Source: Siphonodentalium dalli (Eukaryota; Mollusca; Scaphopoda; Gadilida; Siphonodentaliidae). Taken from it: DNA of 64,000 bases. Positions 22,948 through 35,193 of this stretch are shown here, piece by piece (within the stretch, counting starts at the first letter, position 1; each line of letters begins with the position of its first letter). The position numbers and the translations under genes are program-made. The notes beneath the pieces were generated by a model. The model searched no databases, was not told the DNA's origin, and worked only from the letters and a program-made list of their open reading frames with translations. Where the stretch lies: NCBI GenBank assembly GCA_032622095.1, contig CP136063.1:275581426-275645425 (forward strand). The letters run 5' to 3'.

Positions 22948-25900
22948 TTCACCTCTATAACTAACCCAACCACCTCTATAACTAACTCAACCACCCCTAT
23001 AACTAACTCAACCACCTCTATAACTAACTCAACCTCTATAACTAACTCAACCACCTCTATAACTAACTCAACCACCTCTATAACTAACTCAACCACCTCT
23101 ATAACTAACTCAACCACCTATATAACTAACTCAACCACTTCTATAACTAACTCAACCACCTCTATAACTAACTCAACCACCTCTATAACTAACTCAACCA
23201 CCTCTATAACAAACTCAACCACTTCTATAACTAACTCAACCACCTCTATAACTAACTCAACCACCTCTATAACTAACTCAACCACCTCTATAACTAACTC
23301 AACCACCTCTATAACTAACTCAACCACCTCTATAACTAACTCAACCTCTATAACAAAGTCAACCACCTCTATAACTAACTCAACCACCTCTATAACTAAC
23401 TCAACCACCTCTATAACTAACTCAACCACCCCTATAACTAACTCAACCACCTCTATAACTAACTCAACCACCTCTATAACTAACTCAACCACATCTATAA
23501 CTAACTCAACTATAACTAACTCAACCTCTATAACTAACTCAATCACCTCTATAACTAACTCAATCACCTCTACCTCTATAACTAACTCAACCACCTCTAT
23601 AACTAACTCAACCACCTCTATAACTAACTCAACCACCTCTATAACTAACTCAACCACCTCTATAACTAACTCAACCACCTCTATAACTAACTCAACCACC
23701 TCTATAACTAACTCAACCACCTATATAACTAACTCAACCACCTCTATAACTAACTCAACCACCTCTATAACTAACGCAACCACCTCTATAACTAACTCAA
23801 CCACCTCTATAACTAACTCAACCACCTCTATAACTAACTCAACCTCTATAACTAACTCAACCACCTCTATGACTAACTCAACCACCTCTATAACTAACGC
23901 AACCACCTCTATAACTAACTCAACCACCTCTATAACTAACTCAACCACCTCTATAACTAACTCAACCACCTCTATGACTAACTCAACCACCTCTATAACT
24001 AACGCAACCACCTCTATAACTAACTCAACCACCTCTATAACTAACTCAACCACCTCTATAACTAACTCGACCACCTCTATAACTAACTCAACCACCTCTA
24101 TAACTAACTCAACCACCTCTATAACTAACTCAACCACCTCTATAACTAACTCAACCACTTCTATAACTAACGCAACCACCTCTATAACTAACTCAACCTC
24201 TATAACTAACGCACCAACCTCTATAACTAACGCAACCACCTCTATAACTAACGCAACCACCTCTATAACTAACTCAACCACCTCTATAACTAACTCAACC
24301 ACCTCTATAACTAACTCAACCACATCTATAAATAACTCAACCACCTCTATAACTAACTCAACCACATCTATAACTAACGCAACCACCTCTATAACTAACG
24401 CACCAACCTCTATAACTAACTCAACCACCTCTATAACCAAGGCAACCACCTCTATAACTAACTCAACGACCTATATAACTAACTCAACCACCTCTATAAC
24501 TAACTCAACCACCTCTATAACTAACTCAACCACCTCTATAACTAACTCAACCACCTCTATAACTAACTCAACGACCTATATAACTAACTCAACGACCTCT
24601 ATAACTAACTCAACCACCTCTATAACTAACGCAACCACCTCTATAACTAACTCAACCACCTCTATAACTAACGCAACCACCTATATAACTAACTCAACCT
24701 CTATAACTAACTCAACCACCTCTATGACTAACTCAACCACCTCTATAACTAACGCAACCACCTCTATAACTAACTCAACCACCTCTATAACTAACTCAAC
24801 CACCTCTATAACTAACTCAACCACCTCTATGACTAACTCAACCACCTCTATAACTAACGCAACCACCTCTATAACTAACTCAACGACCTATATAACTAAC
24901 TCAACGACCTCTATAACTAACTCAACCACCTCTATAACTAACGCAACCCACTCTATAACTAACGCAACCAGCTCTATAACTAACTCAACCACCTCTATAA
25001 CTAACTCAACCACCTCTATAACTAACTCGACCACCTCTATAACTAACTCAACCACCTCTATAACTAACTCAACCACCTCTATAACTAACTCAACCACCTC
25101 TATAACTAACTCAACCACTTCTATAACTAACACAACCACCTCTATAACTAACTCAACCTCTATAACTAACGCACCAACCTCTATAACTAACGCAACCACC
25201 TCTATAACTAACGCAACCACCTCTATAACTAACTCAACCACCTCTATAACTAACTCAACCACCTCTATAACTAACTCAACCTCTATAACTAACTCAACCA
25301 CATCTATAAATAACTCAACCACCTCTATAACTAACTCAACCACATCTATAACTAACTCAACCACCTCTATAACTAACGCACCAACCTCTATAACTAACTC
25401 AACCACCTCTATAACCAAGGCAACCACCTCTATAACTAACTCAACGACCTATATAACTAACTCAACCACCTCTATAACTAACTCAACCACCTCTATAACT
25501 AACTCAACCACCTCTATAACTAACTCAACCACCTCTATAACTAACTCAACCACCTCTATAACTAACTCAACGACCTATATAACTAACTCAACCACCTCTA
25601 TAACTAACTCAACCACCTCTATAACTAACGCAACCACCTCTATAACTAACTCAACCACCTCTATAACTAACGCAACCACCTCTATAACTAACTCAACCTC
25701 TATAACTAACTCAACCACCTCTATGACTAACTCAACCACCTCTATAACTAACGCAACCACCTCTATAACTAACTCAACCACCTATATAACTAACTCAACC
25801 ACCTCTATAACTAACTCAACCACCTCTATGACTAACTCAACCACCTCTATATCTAACGCAACCACCTCTATAACTAACTCAACGACCTATATAACTAACT

Positions 25901-26447
25901 CAACGACCTCTATAACTAACTCAACCACCTCTATAACTAACGCAACCACCTCTATAACTAACGCAACCACCTCTATAACTAACACAACCACCTCTATAAC
26001 TAACTCAACCACCTCTATAACTAACGCAACCACCTCTATAACTAACTCAACCACCTCTATAACTAACTCAACCACCTCTATAACCAACTCAACCACCTCT
26101 ATAACTAACTCAACCACCTCTATAACTAACGCAACCACCTCTATAACTAACTCAACCACCTCTATAACTAACTCAACCACCTCTATAACTAACTCAACCA
26201 CCTCTATAACTAACTCAACCTCTATAACTAACTCAACCAAAACAGATTCACCTCTATAACTAACTCAACCAAAACAGATTCACCTCTTCAACTAACTCAA
26301 CCAAAACATATTTACTTCTATAACTAACTCAACCAAAACAGATTCACTTTTATAACTAACTCAACAAAAACAGATTCACTTCTATAACTAACTCAACCAA
26401 AACAGATTCACCTCTATAACTAACTCAACCAAAACAGATATCTAATT
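22948..26447 (+). repeat. 3.5-kb array of 21-bp units (TTSITNS-coding phase)
   Basis: About 155 copies of ACCTCTATAACTAACTCAAC plus C. In the plus frame set by 22951 every indel I checked is a multiple of three, giving a stop-free stretch from 22948 (just after a TAA) to the TAA at 26257. It would read as roughly 1100 codons of TTSITNS with an N-S-T sequon per unit. The first ATG is only at 23869. The minus strand reads VELVIEV but is cut by TAG wherever TCT has become TAT. Common variants are TCA to GCA and ATA to ATG. The last 190 bp switch to a 32-bp unit with CCAAAACAGATTCAC. No promoter, start context or splice acceptor is evident, so I call a satellite, with coding as a minor possibility. 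Confidence 0.85.
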
Positions 26448-27003
26448 GAGCTCTGTATCAAGTGTTGCTTGCTCGATACGTATCCCGTACCAATATAGAT
26501 ATGACTGTTGAGAAAATATAAATGTTCAAGTGACTCTGGTCACCATTTTCAATGTTGTGAACCAGGGTTGGGGTAATCGTAATCAGTAATCGTAATCAAA
26601 GTAATCATTTACAAAATTTGGAGTAATCGCCTGTAATCAGTAATCGTGACATTTTTTTAATTACAAGTAATCGTAATCGATTACTTTCAGATGTACATGA
26701 TTACATTTGATTACTTTTTGATTACTTTTACTAAAATATCCATATGGATGGATATTGGATACTCATAGTCTCACACTGTAGTACTGTGGGGTGTGCACAG
26801 ATACAAACAACATATCAGAAAGTTAGTAGAATTTTTTCATGTGTTATGTTAGTGGTACACTATGTACATTCTGACAGTGGACACATATAACAACACACAA
26901 TTGCGGAATTGTTGAATACAGCACGAATGACAATAAACTTGTGATACAGACAATGAAATGTCCTAATATGTAAATACGAATAAATAGGCTAAACAAAACT
27001 TCA
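26448..27003. other. possible single hAT-type terminus; otherwise no gene
   Basis: At about 26568 the sequence CAGGGTTGGGGTAATCGTAA is followed by many GTAATC/TAATCG words to about 26740. CAGGGTTGGGG is a common hAT-type terminus. I cannot find its partner, so it may be a broken element. The rest is AT-rich. Confidence 0.3.
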
Positions 27004-27500
27004 ATTAGGATTACATATTATTAGCGCGCACCGCGTGTATACTGTTCGGCAATTTATTGATAGCCGTGATCCCATGGGCATTTTATTTATAGATAATTGT
27101 TTTTTCTGGTTTAAAAGTCGAACTGCGCGACCAGGAGGCCGAGTCCGGTAAAAGGTGTAGTTGGGAATTTCAATTTCGTTTATTGTCATTTACATTATTA
27201 TGTCAATAATGTAGATTTTTGGTTTGTGACAAGCTATGTCAATTACCAATAAAAAAAATTAAAAAGATAATTTGTAAGTCTTATATTTCAACTTGTATAG
27301 ATATTTTCCGTTCTGCAGCCCACTCATGGTTGTGGTCGGAGACGGCCGAGTCGGTAGCTGGTTCGTTAATTATGTGCTGGCTGTTATTGTTATTTGAACG
27401 GAATTCTGAGTTGGTCATTCGCGAAACCAATATATTTTATATTCTATAATTACAATCATGGGTATATGATATATGATCTTGAGCACGTTACCATTTCTGA
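27004..27500. repeat. dispersed repeat family D, copy 1
   Basis: About 490 bp shared with 34704-35193, from GCGCACCGCGTGTATACTGT through GGAGGCCGAGTCCGGTAAAA, TTTCGTTCTGCAGCCCACT-like sequence and GGAATTCTGAGTTGGTCATT, to TTACCATTTCTGAC. The copies differ by scattered substitutions and small indels. No terminal inverted repeats or protein were found, so the class is unknown; a SINE-like or solo-LTR origin is possible. Confidence 0.7.
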
Positions 27501-29329
27501 CTATGGTTTTCTTGTTAGGACTGTTGCAGACAATGACTGTAGAGTCACACTGGTACAATGGGGATAATTAATTGAACAAAGCAGGTGTGATGTACATCGG
27601 TAGACCTAATTAGCTGGTTTGTCATGCATTGCACTCATGGAGTTAAGCCGCATTTAATCATCATCAGGATATCAATGGAATATGTTCAGTCCATGTGTAC
27701 TGTTCATTCCATGTGTACTGTTCAGTCGTCCATGTGTACTGGTCAGTCCATGTGTACTGTCCAGTCCATGTGTACTGTCCAGTCCATGTGTACTGTTTAA
27801 TTATACCCCAATTCCATAGTAATCAGTTTATAAAGTAATATTCAAATGAAGTAAATAAGCAAGCACGTTTCCGACTAACACAAGAGTGGTCATGAAGTGT
27901 CGTGCACACATTGCTCACAAATAAATTTTCTCTCGTCATTCCCATTCTTATTCAAATTAAATTCAGACAAACGATGACGAGTTACATAATATGATGTCAT
28001 GTCCCCAGCAGTTTAGAATACAACATAACTGAATCATGCAGTACCAACACCGTGCGTCTTCATCTCCGAGTTGTACACGTCGTGGCCATATATGAGTGAG
28101 TATTTCATTTTCAGTTCTTGATGTTTATTTGATATCTCGTCCGACAAATACATGTATATGCATGGTCATTGGATGGGGTGGAAAGTAAACGTATAAGTCA
28201 TATGGAGCAATTGTAATGATTTAAGCAGCAGCGGGGGGGGGGGGACAAACAATATCCATTTACCCACCTGTGTTTCTCTAAAGTTTAAGAAATCATAACC
28301 TTTTTATTTCAGACTTCGTCGCGGTGGCGCTTAATTAGTTATCTGAGCTTTATTTACCGATGTCCTAATGTGGTCTTTAATGTGGGCGGCCGTTGGGGCG
28401 GAAATTACATGAAATAACAGTTAATGGTGGTTTGTTTAAACAACAATAGGAGACAATTCAATTTTAATATATATCGTTTCATAATTATTGTTGACCGATG
28501 CAGAATTAAGGTTCTATTTCAATTCAATGTTATTCATTTTTCAACGAATATCTAATAACAAACAATTCGTACAGCTATCGCATATTCAATATATGTATAT
28601 TCCTTTCAATGGCCATATTTTCCTAATCAATATATAGAATTCCCCAATCAACGATGTTCATTTTAAATCCAATAGACCTTGTCATTCATTATTGTTAATA
28701 GATATCGTATCAACATCAATTATCATCAACGCAGAATCAATGTTCTATTTCAATTCAATATGTTTCGTAATCCAATCAATATCTAACAGCAAAATCAATG
28801 ATCTAGTTCGGTAATATTCAATGATCGCAGTTGACATTTTAATAACTACCGTTTACAAACCAATAATCGATTCTCGAATTAACGCTAGGGGCACCAGCAG
28901 GGACGTTGAAGATAATTGGTTCATGTGACGTAATGTGTACTCGTGGTGGGAACCCCAGATCTATTTAGTCAATGTATATATTGCTGGCATCACGTGAGCC
29001 GAACTCTCCCACAGAATCCATATATAACCTGTGGTTCCTCCAACCTCAGGAAGTTTGATATTGAATGAGTCGTCCGCCAACCTGACATTTGCGACCTTTA
29101 CAATTTGATCTGTAATATATGGGTTTTCCCCTTGACGCATGTTATCTGAACGTATATCTGTTTTAATCCAAACCTTAAACGTAATATTCGAAGTTTCTGT
29201 TGTTCAAATGCAATAGAAAAAAAAAAAAAATAGTACAATTATCACAAGCGTGTATTTAATATTGGACTCAGTCAGTGGACTATGCAATCTGACACTTATA
29301 ATAAAGACACCATTGGTGGCTTTATAGAG
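27501..29329. other. no gene recognised; small local repeats
   Basis: Contains the 18-bp tandem at 27685-27797, a G-run near 28233-28244, and a loose duplication (GCAGAATTAAGGTTCTATTT near 28500 against GCAGAATCAATGTTCTATTT near 28731). No coding sequence is supported. Confidence 0.4.
27685..27797 (+). repeat. 18-bp tandem repeat, six copies
   Basis: Units of CAGTCCATGTGTACTGTC with single-base variants and one 3-bp insertion. Confidence 0.9.
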
Positions 29330-29773
29330 TTAAAGATGCCCAATCCAATTCGACGGTCCCCATATAATCCGATTCCAACAACAAAATATTTTGAAATGCC
29401 GCTTTAGTTATCAGAATCGATTAATTTTGCCCCAAAATAATGCTAACCACTGTCAACTATAGTATAAAATTGCCCGAAACGTGTTATTTATCAACATGTT
29501 ATTCAACAAAATTCGGCCTTATTATCAACACAAAGCCACTTGATTTTAGAGTTATCCATCTTCATACGCAATTTGGTCGATACCGTCAGATCGTCGACTT
29601 TTTACCAGGCCACTGATATGTCTTGATGGTCACAAATTATATTTTTCAAAAATCGATATCTAATAGCTCTGTGCATTGATGGGTGGGTTCCTAGACTCGA
29701 ATCAAATATATATTACTCCGGAATCCAAATAAATGGTAATTGAGGGGCGTTTAATCGGATTATGCATCTTTAA
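29330..29773. mobile_element. TTAA-flanked MITE, family A, complete copy
   Basis: About 440 bp, beginning TTAAAGATGCCCAATCC and ending GGATTATGCATCTTTAA. The interior contains GATTCCAACAACAAAATATT, a run with CACTTGATTTTAGAGTTATC, and GACTCGAATCAAATAT. Other copies: 14089-14576 (rearranged), 41124-41475 (truncated) and 58544-58988 (opposite orientation). TTAA site and TTAAAG ends suggest Kolobok/T2-type elements. Confidence 0.75.
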
Positions 29774-29947
29774 ATAAACTAAATTTACTGTAGCAATCAG
29801 CTGTTAGGCCAATGTATGGACACATGGTTTTCGCAAAATTCAGGAAGCTCCAGTCAGCATGGAAGGGTTAAGTAAAGAACTGTCTGGGAGAATCCATTAA
29901 CACTTTCAGTGCCAGGTCCGATTTTTGTATCAACCCATATACCCTGT

Positions 29948-30016
29948 GCCAATGCATTATATTATATATGCGAGTCGACCATAGGTCGCCTCGCATATAT
30001 AAGAGAATGCATTGGC
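29948..30016. repeat. 69-bp hairpin module, single
   Basis: One copy of the GCCAATGCAT...TGCGAGTCGACC palindrome preceded by ACCCTGTG. The 75 bp after it (TTTTTTACAATTTT-rich) matches the spacer of complete elements, but no intact partner follows, so the right half is missing or decayed. The reading frame over it is not a gene. Confidence 0.8.
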
Positions 30017-30404
30017 CTAACAATTTTTCATCATTTGTTATTATTTTTTTACAATTTTTTACAATTTTAATGATTTTTTCTTATATTCTTTCACAGACTT
30101 ATTTTGTAGGTTTAGTGCCAGGGAATCTTACGTTTTTCATGGGCATCAAAATTATTACTATGAATACTTGTTGATAGTTTTGAGTTATAACATGCCCTTA
30201 AGGTTTAATCCAGTTTGCATTTAAATTTGCTATAGCATGCTTAAGCATACCCAAAAAAAAATTCAACCCAAAACAATCTATAAAAAAAACGACATTTACT
30301 GTAGCAATCAGTTGTTTAGTTCACAGAGCACACATAATGACATATGCCCTATACTGATTAACCATTTCTTTACTGGAGCTTCCTGAAATGTTGCGAAAAC
30401 ATTG

Positions 30405-30560
30405 TGTCAATGCCCCATATATAGGGCGCCACGCATATATTAGAGAATAGAGTGGTCTAAAAAATATTTACATTGACATTGTTAGCCAGTGCATTCTCTT
30501 ATATATCGAGGCTCCACATGGGATACTTGCATACATAAGAGAATGCACTCTCACATGATC
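30405..30560. mobile_element. decayed copy of the palindrome-ended element
   Basis: Two degenerate hairpins (left around CACGCATATATTAGAGAATA, right around GCATTCTCTTATATATCGAG and CATAAGAGAATGCACT) flank about 20 bp. The symmetry is largely lost, so this is an older copy of the family at 7988-8202. Confidence 0.6.
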
Positions 30561-31322
30561 ATAAATTCTGCACCAGCGCAGATCCCGTCATGAAAGGGTT
30601 AAGCGCTCTTTTTGAGTATAGTGCCTATAACTATTAAATAAATACAAGGGCTGATGGTAGAATTAATAATTAAATTATAGAATGAACCCTCTTTTTCAGT
30701 GGGCGCTTGTTTATTAATTAATGTGGCTGCTGATATAAAATCTAAATATATCGGCATAAAATAACCGAATATAGGTCTACGATTCACAAAGAAATTATCA
30801 ATTAGTAAACGCTCTTTATTGTAGACGTCAGAGCATGTTGGTGATGCTTGCACATATACATATAGGCTAATACTGAGACACTCAGTTATGACAATGAAAT
30901 TCGGGATCCATCTTGGTTTTGAGCTCCAAATTACACTGTCAAGAGGAAGTTTGATGCAATATCATAATTGATGTTGGATCATAATCATTTTGCTATCTAA
31001 TTATTCCTTCCCGACTCAAAGCCAACTCTGAAATTGTTCATGATTGCCATTTTTATCATTTTATCTCACTTTCCTGGTTTCATTCATTGTTCACAAAATA
31101 TTCATATTGTTTCATATATATGTATTCACCTATATTCACCAAATCGCACATTAGGAGTGATATCAAAGAAAATTTGACAGATTTGAGTGATTTATCTAGT
31201 TTGGCATCCATTTTGGCCGCCATCTTGAATTTAGATGCACGTTTTGGTTGTAATTACATATCAATCTATATAGTTACAATTGTTTCACATTTTCGTCATA
31301 CAAATGCAGCCATTTTCGACTA
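30561..31322. other. no gene recognised
   Basis: Short frames only. The word ACGCTCTTTAT occurs near 30812, shared with the satellite at 44713-45235 and with 55222. Confidence 0.4.
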
Positions 31323-32335
31323 ATGTTACCCTCACACCACAGCGACCACCAGTTGCGTATGGTTGCGAATAAAAAATAGTGGTCATAAGTTCCGAACGCA
31401 ACTCACACGCAACTAATAAGTTTTATAGGTTTGAAGTACGCAACGCAGGTGATCGCAGACACACGCAGAGTAAGTTCGGAAATTTTGAACATGTTCAATA
31501 ATTCTCTGCGGATGCCTGCGATCAATTTATACGCAACTGGGACGCAACAGGTACGCTACGCACGCAACACGATCGCAACAGGTATATACGCAACTCATAA
31601 GTTGTGAACGCAGGTGATCGCAGGTCCAAATTTTATGTATCTGGCCAGGTTTTGGTACCGTACATGTTGCGAATGTGTTGCGTACCTGTTGCGATCATTT
31701 TGCGATCGTGTTGCGTGCCTGTTGCGATCCTGTTGCGTGTGTAGCGTACCCCCAACCTATTGTGCTTATTCCCAGCGTATCCCCAACCTATGCCCTGCGT
31801 ATCCAACCTATTAGTTGCGTGTTAGTTGCGTACTACATGCGTGTTGAGAAATGGTATAAATAGTGGGCCTTTTCTAGATCCGTGTCAGTTGTCGGTGGAC
31901 CTCCGAGGTGTTGACTCTTCGATGACCAAATCAGTACTGAAGAAAATAATGAATCGGATAAGCTTTTATAGGTTTTTATCACGTGACCGATATTCGCAAA
32001 TACCACACAACTAGCACGCAGGTCAAACGCAACTTGTAAGTTTTGAACGCAACTCAAACGCAACTCGTAAGTTCTGCACGCAACTCACACGCTACTCGCT
32101 CGCAACTCGTACGCCGGTGATCGCAGATATTGGGGGATCATAAGTTCAGTTCGCAACCAACACGCAACCCACACACAACCCACACGCAACCCACACGCAA
32201 CTTACACGCAACCCATAGGTCGAATAGGTTACAAATTGACAAAATTGTTGATTTCGGTTGCGTTTGGTGCGTATACAAATATTTTTTACACGCAACTCAT
32301 AGGTTTCAGTATACGCTGTGGTGTGAGGGTAACAT
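31323..32335. mobile_element. 1-kb inverted-repeat element with CGCAACT repeats
   Basis: Perfect 22-bp ends, ATGTTACCCTCACACCACAG then CG and its inverse. The interior is dominated by diverged ACGCAACT and GTTGCGT words, the left half mostly in one orientation and the middle part reversed. A non-repetitive middle section (31860-32010) includes CGTGTCAGTTGTCGGTGGAC. Frames rich in Cys/Arg or His/Thr/Asn come from the CGCAAC repeat. Non-autonomous; superfamily uncertain. Confidence 0.75.
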
Positions 32336-32969
32336 AAGACGTGGCTCGAGTCCCAAAATCGATTTTTGGTAAAATTCATAGCATATGTATGAATTCACAT
32401 TTTATTCTGCACGATGATGCAACCCCATCTCGCTCGGTGCCCTGGTGGCGGTGCGGTCGGCGGGTGTTATTTTCGGCGTTTTTCCATACATTCATATAGC
32501 GAATTAAACAACCGCGTATGGGTTATTTTATACACTTCCACTACAGCTGGCGACTTGCTTGATCGCCCATGAATGCAGAGGGGCATTCGCTTCATGATAT
32601 GATATCCCTTTCCGTGTTCAGGCAGTTAGCTAGGGAACATGTGGTCGGTGCCTTTTTGGATTCATATTGCACTGTCCCTCACAGTTTTAATATACACTAT
32701 TGTATGGTCATCTTCATGTAACGTATGGAGCATATATGACATTTATGTCACATCGTGCCTCATACATATAATAGTATCATATTGATAGTATAATATCTTC
32801 CTGCCATATATTTTTATGATTTTCTGGAATGTCATTTTGAACTGATTCACATACATGCATACATTTATTGAGGATAACTATTGTCTTTTAACTGATAGAA
32901 ATAAATTTTCAGTTATATACGGGGCTGTCTCTATTTCTAATTATTTGAAACATAATAATTTGTAATTAC
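32336..32969. other. no gene recognised
   Basis: No feature supportable from sequence beyond short frames. Confidence 0.4.
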
Positions 32970-33300
32970 TTTAAAGTGAAGTGAAACACTCCGGTATGTG
33001 ATACAATAGAAATGGAGAATAATCTTGCTCAAAGTATAGTTATTTTTATGAATATTAATCCAAACTGACAACACATACCGCCATTCATAAATATTAATTA
33101 AATGCAACGAATCTCGGTGGCGAAATCATTTGCGTTAGTTTATCGCCGATAGTTGCGTCCCGAACCGAGAAGTAAATATTTGCAATTGAGCGTAGTTCAG
33201 ACGATGTTTTCTATGGAGTGGTATGGTCGATTTCTTTGAGATTTTCGGCGATGTCAGTAGAATACTACATTCCCCAGGTTGGCACTAACTTATCAGTTTC
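32970..33300. repeat. dispersed repeat family E, copy 1, left part
   Basis: Matches 38160-38500: AAGTGAAGTGAAACACTCCG, AATAGAAATGGAGAATAATC, TTAGTTTATCGCCGATAG, ATGTTTTCTATGGAGTGGTA and TAACTTATCAGTTT are shared. The copy is interrupted at about 33301 and resumes at about 33838 with AACAAGTCCATAATATGTCT. Non-coding; class unknown. Confidence 0.75.
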
Positions 33301-33837
33301 ACACACCCGAACTGCACTCTTTGTATGGAGGAACTCGGCGATGAGTACCACCTTGTTATTAACTGCCCTCAGTTAACTGCCCTCAGAACGAAATATGTGA
33401 AAGACTACTATCGCAACCGACCGAACACAATTAAATTGCATGACTTCTTCGATACAAATAACAGAAAGATCATAGTAAATCTATAATAAAAAGGCCCAAA
33501 CACTAATGATCCACTCCTGAGGCTCAATTAAAAATGCCCTCCCTCATACAACATATGTACAGGGAATCGTCCCACATACATCATATACCACTAATAATTA
33601 TACGATAGCATTATCACACACATATTTATATGAAAGTCCATATACACATGTACGGGTACACCCCCTCGATGATATTCATATTTATATTGATAAATACTTT
33701 TTTATTCCCCATATTTTATGTATGTATTTGATATGTATTTATATTATTCTTTAATTGTAAATGAGGAAAATGGTACTCATAAATGTCAAATTAGACGATT
33801 AGTTTACAATAATAAATTGAAAAAATAAATTGATTGA
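33301..33837 (+). mobile_element. 5'-truncated LINE inserted into repeat family E
   Basis: The left part (33307-33486) encodes the C-terminal end of a non-LTR retrotransposon ORF2. Then comes about 350 bp of 3' untranslated sequence ending in an AATAAATTGAAAAAATAAATTG tail. The homologous empty site is at about 38500-38525. Only the extreme 3' part is present, as is usual for LINE copies made by target-primed reverse transcription. Confidence 0.75.
33307..33486 (+). pseudogene. LINE ORF2 C-terminal fragment
   Basis: Sixty codons ending in TAA. They begin with a zinc-knuckle-like C-x2-C stretch (CTLCMEELGDEYHLVINC), with H and C completing a CCHC pattern, then a Lys/Tyr-rich tail ending KIIVNL. 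This C-x2-C-x(8)-H-x(4)-C arrangement close to the stop is typical of the C-terminus of LINE polyproteins in invertebrates. The reverse transcriptase itself is absent. Confidence 0.75.
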
Positions 33838-34133
33838 ACAAGTCCATAATATGTCTTTAACACATTAGTCCTCTTCACATGTCCCATACATGTATATGAA
33901 TGTAACTATCATGTGAGTAACAGATTCCACAAAACCAAACATGGAATTCTATGTACTCATTCAAACCCTCTGCAGATTTCCCATTCCATTAATTCCACAT
34001 GTTCCACTATTTTAGAGTTCTTGCTAAGTTGCTATCACTCGACAATTGCATTAACCGTATTGAGTCCTGAAATTGAATGATTTAACGACGGGTCACCTTA
34101 TTGTCAGTCCATCTACAGGTCTCAAATATGTAA
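33838..34133. other. right part of repeat family E, then no gene
   Basis: The first 40 bp continue repeat family E after the LINE insertion. The rest has no recognisable feature. Confidence 0.45.
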
Positions 34134-34390
34134 TGCTGTCATGTAGAGAACATGCAGGGCTTGCTGTCATGTAGAGAACATTCAGGGCTTGCTGTCATGT
34201 AGAGAACATTCAGGGCTTGCTGTCATGTAGAGAACATGCAGGGCTTGTTGTCATGTAGAGAACATGCAGGGCTTGTTGTCATGTAGAGAACATGCAGGGC
34301 TTTCTGTCATGTAGAGAACATGCAGGGCTTGCTGTCATGTAGAGAAAATGCAGGGCTTTCTGTCATGTAGAGAACATGCAGGGTTTTCTG
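34134..34390 (+). repeat. 28-bp tandem repeat, about nine copies
   Basis: Units of TGTCATGTAGAGAACATGCA plus GGGCTTGC with few variants (ACATTC for ACATGC, GAAAATG for GAACATG, TTTC or TTGT for TTGC). Antiparallel reading frames over it are by-products. Confidence 0.9.
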
Positions 34391-34703
34391 AAGTTTGTTC
34401 GACTGGAAGCTTATATAAGACACACCGTGTGTTAAAAGGAGCTGGTCGATATCGCATGTTGCACAGGCAATGCAGACTGAAGCTTTCATTTTCTCTCAGA
34501 CCAATCCGCATATGCATTCATTCCAGAGTTGACATACAAAGATCGGGTTGTGTTCTTTGGGGACGCTTCCTTTTTTCGGGACTCTATATATATGCACCAA
34601 CTCATAATATTCTTTTCCACGGGACTTTCATTGGTCTAAATACTGACAAAGCTGATGCCTATACCAAGTTAGGTGGAACTCCTTCGAAGTAGACTATATG
34701 TCA
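34391..34703. other. unassigned frame, not called as a gene
   Basis: A plus-strand frame of 114 codons (34348-34692) starts in the 28-bp repeat and continues for about 100 unique codons to TAG. I recognise no domain, and composition does not favour coding. A spliced exon cannot be excluded. Confidence 0.2.
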
Positions 34704-35193
34704 TTACGCGCACCGCGTGTATACTGTCCTAGAGATTCTAGATAGCTGTGGGCGCTGAATATAACATGAGTGTTTTATTTATAGAATTGGATATTTTGGG
34801 ATGATTAAAAGTCGAACTGCGAGCCGGAGGCCGAGTCCGGTAAAAGGTGTAGTTGGGAATTTCAATTTCGTTTATTGTCATTTACATTATTATGTCAATA
34901 ATGTTGATTTTTGGTTTGTGACAAGCTATGTCAATTACAAATAAAAGAAATCAAAAAGATAATTTGTAAGTTTTATATTTCAACTTTTATAGACATTTTT
35001 CGTTCTGCAGCCCACTGGGGATTGTGGTCGGAGACGACGGAGTCGGCCGCCGGTTCGTTAATTAGGTGCTGGTTGATATTGTTATTTTAGCGGAATTCTG
35101 AGTTGGTCATTCGCGAAACCAATATAGTTTATATTCTATAATTACAATCATGGGTATATAATATATTATCTTGAGCGCGTTACCATTTCTGAC
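34704..35193. repeat. dispersed repeat family D, copy 2
   Basis: Second copy of the repeat at 27004-27500, same orientation, from CGCGCACCGCGTGTATACTG to TTACCATTTCTGAC. Differences include CCCACTGGGGATTG against CCCACTCATGGTTG, and several small indels near the left end. Confidence 0.75.

Noticed and set aside
23721-24449. Minus-strand VELVIEV frames in the 21-bp array
   Set aside because: They are broken by TAG at each TCT-to-TAT variant and are the complement of the plus-phase repeat.
34348-34692. 114-codon plus frame as a gene
   Set aside because: Starts in the 28-bp repeat and shows no recognisable domain.
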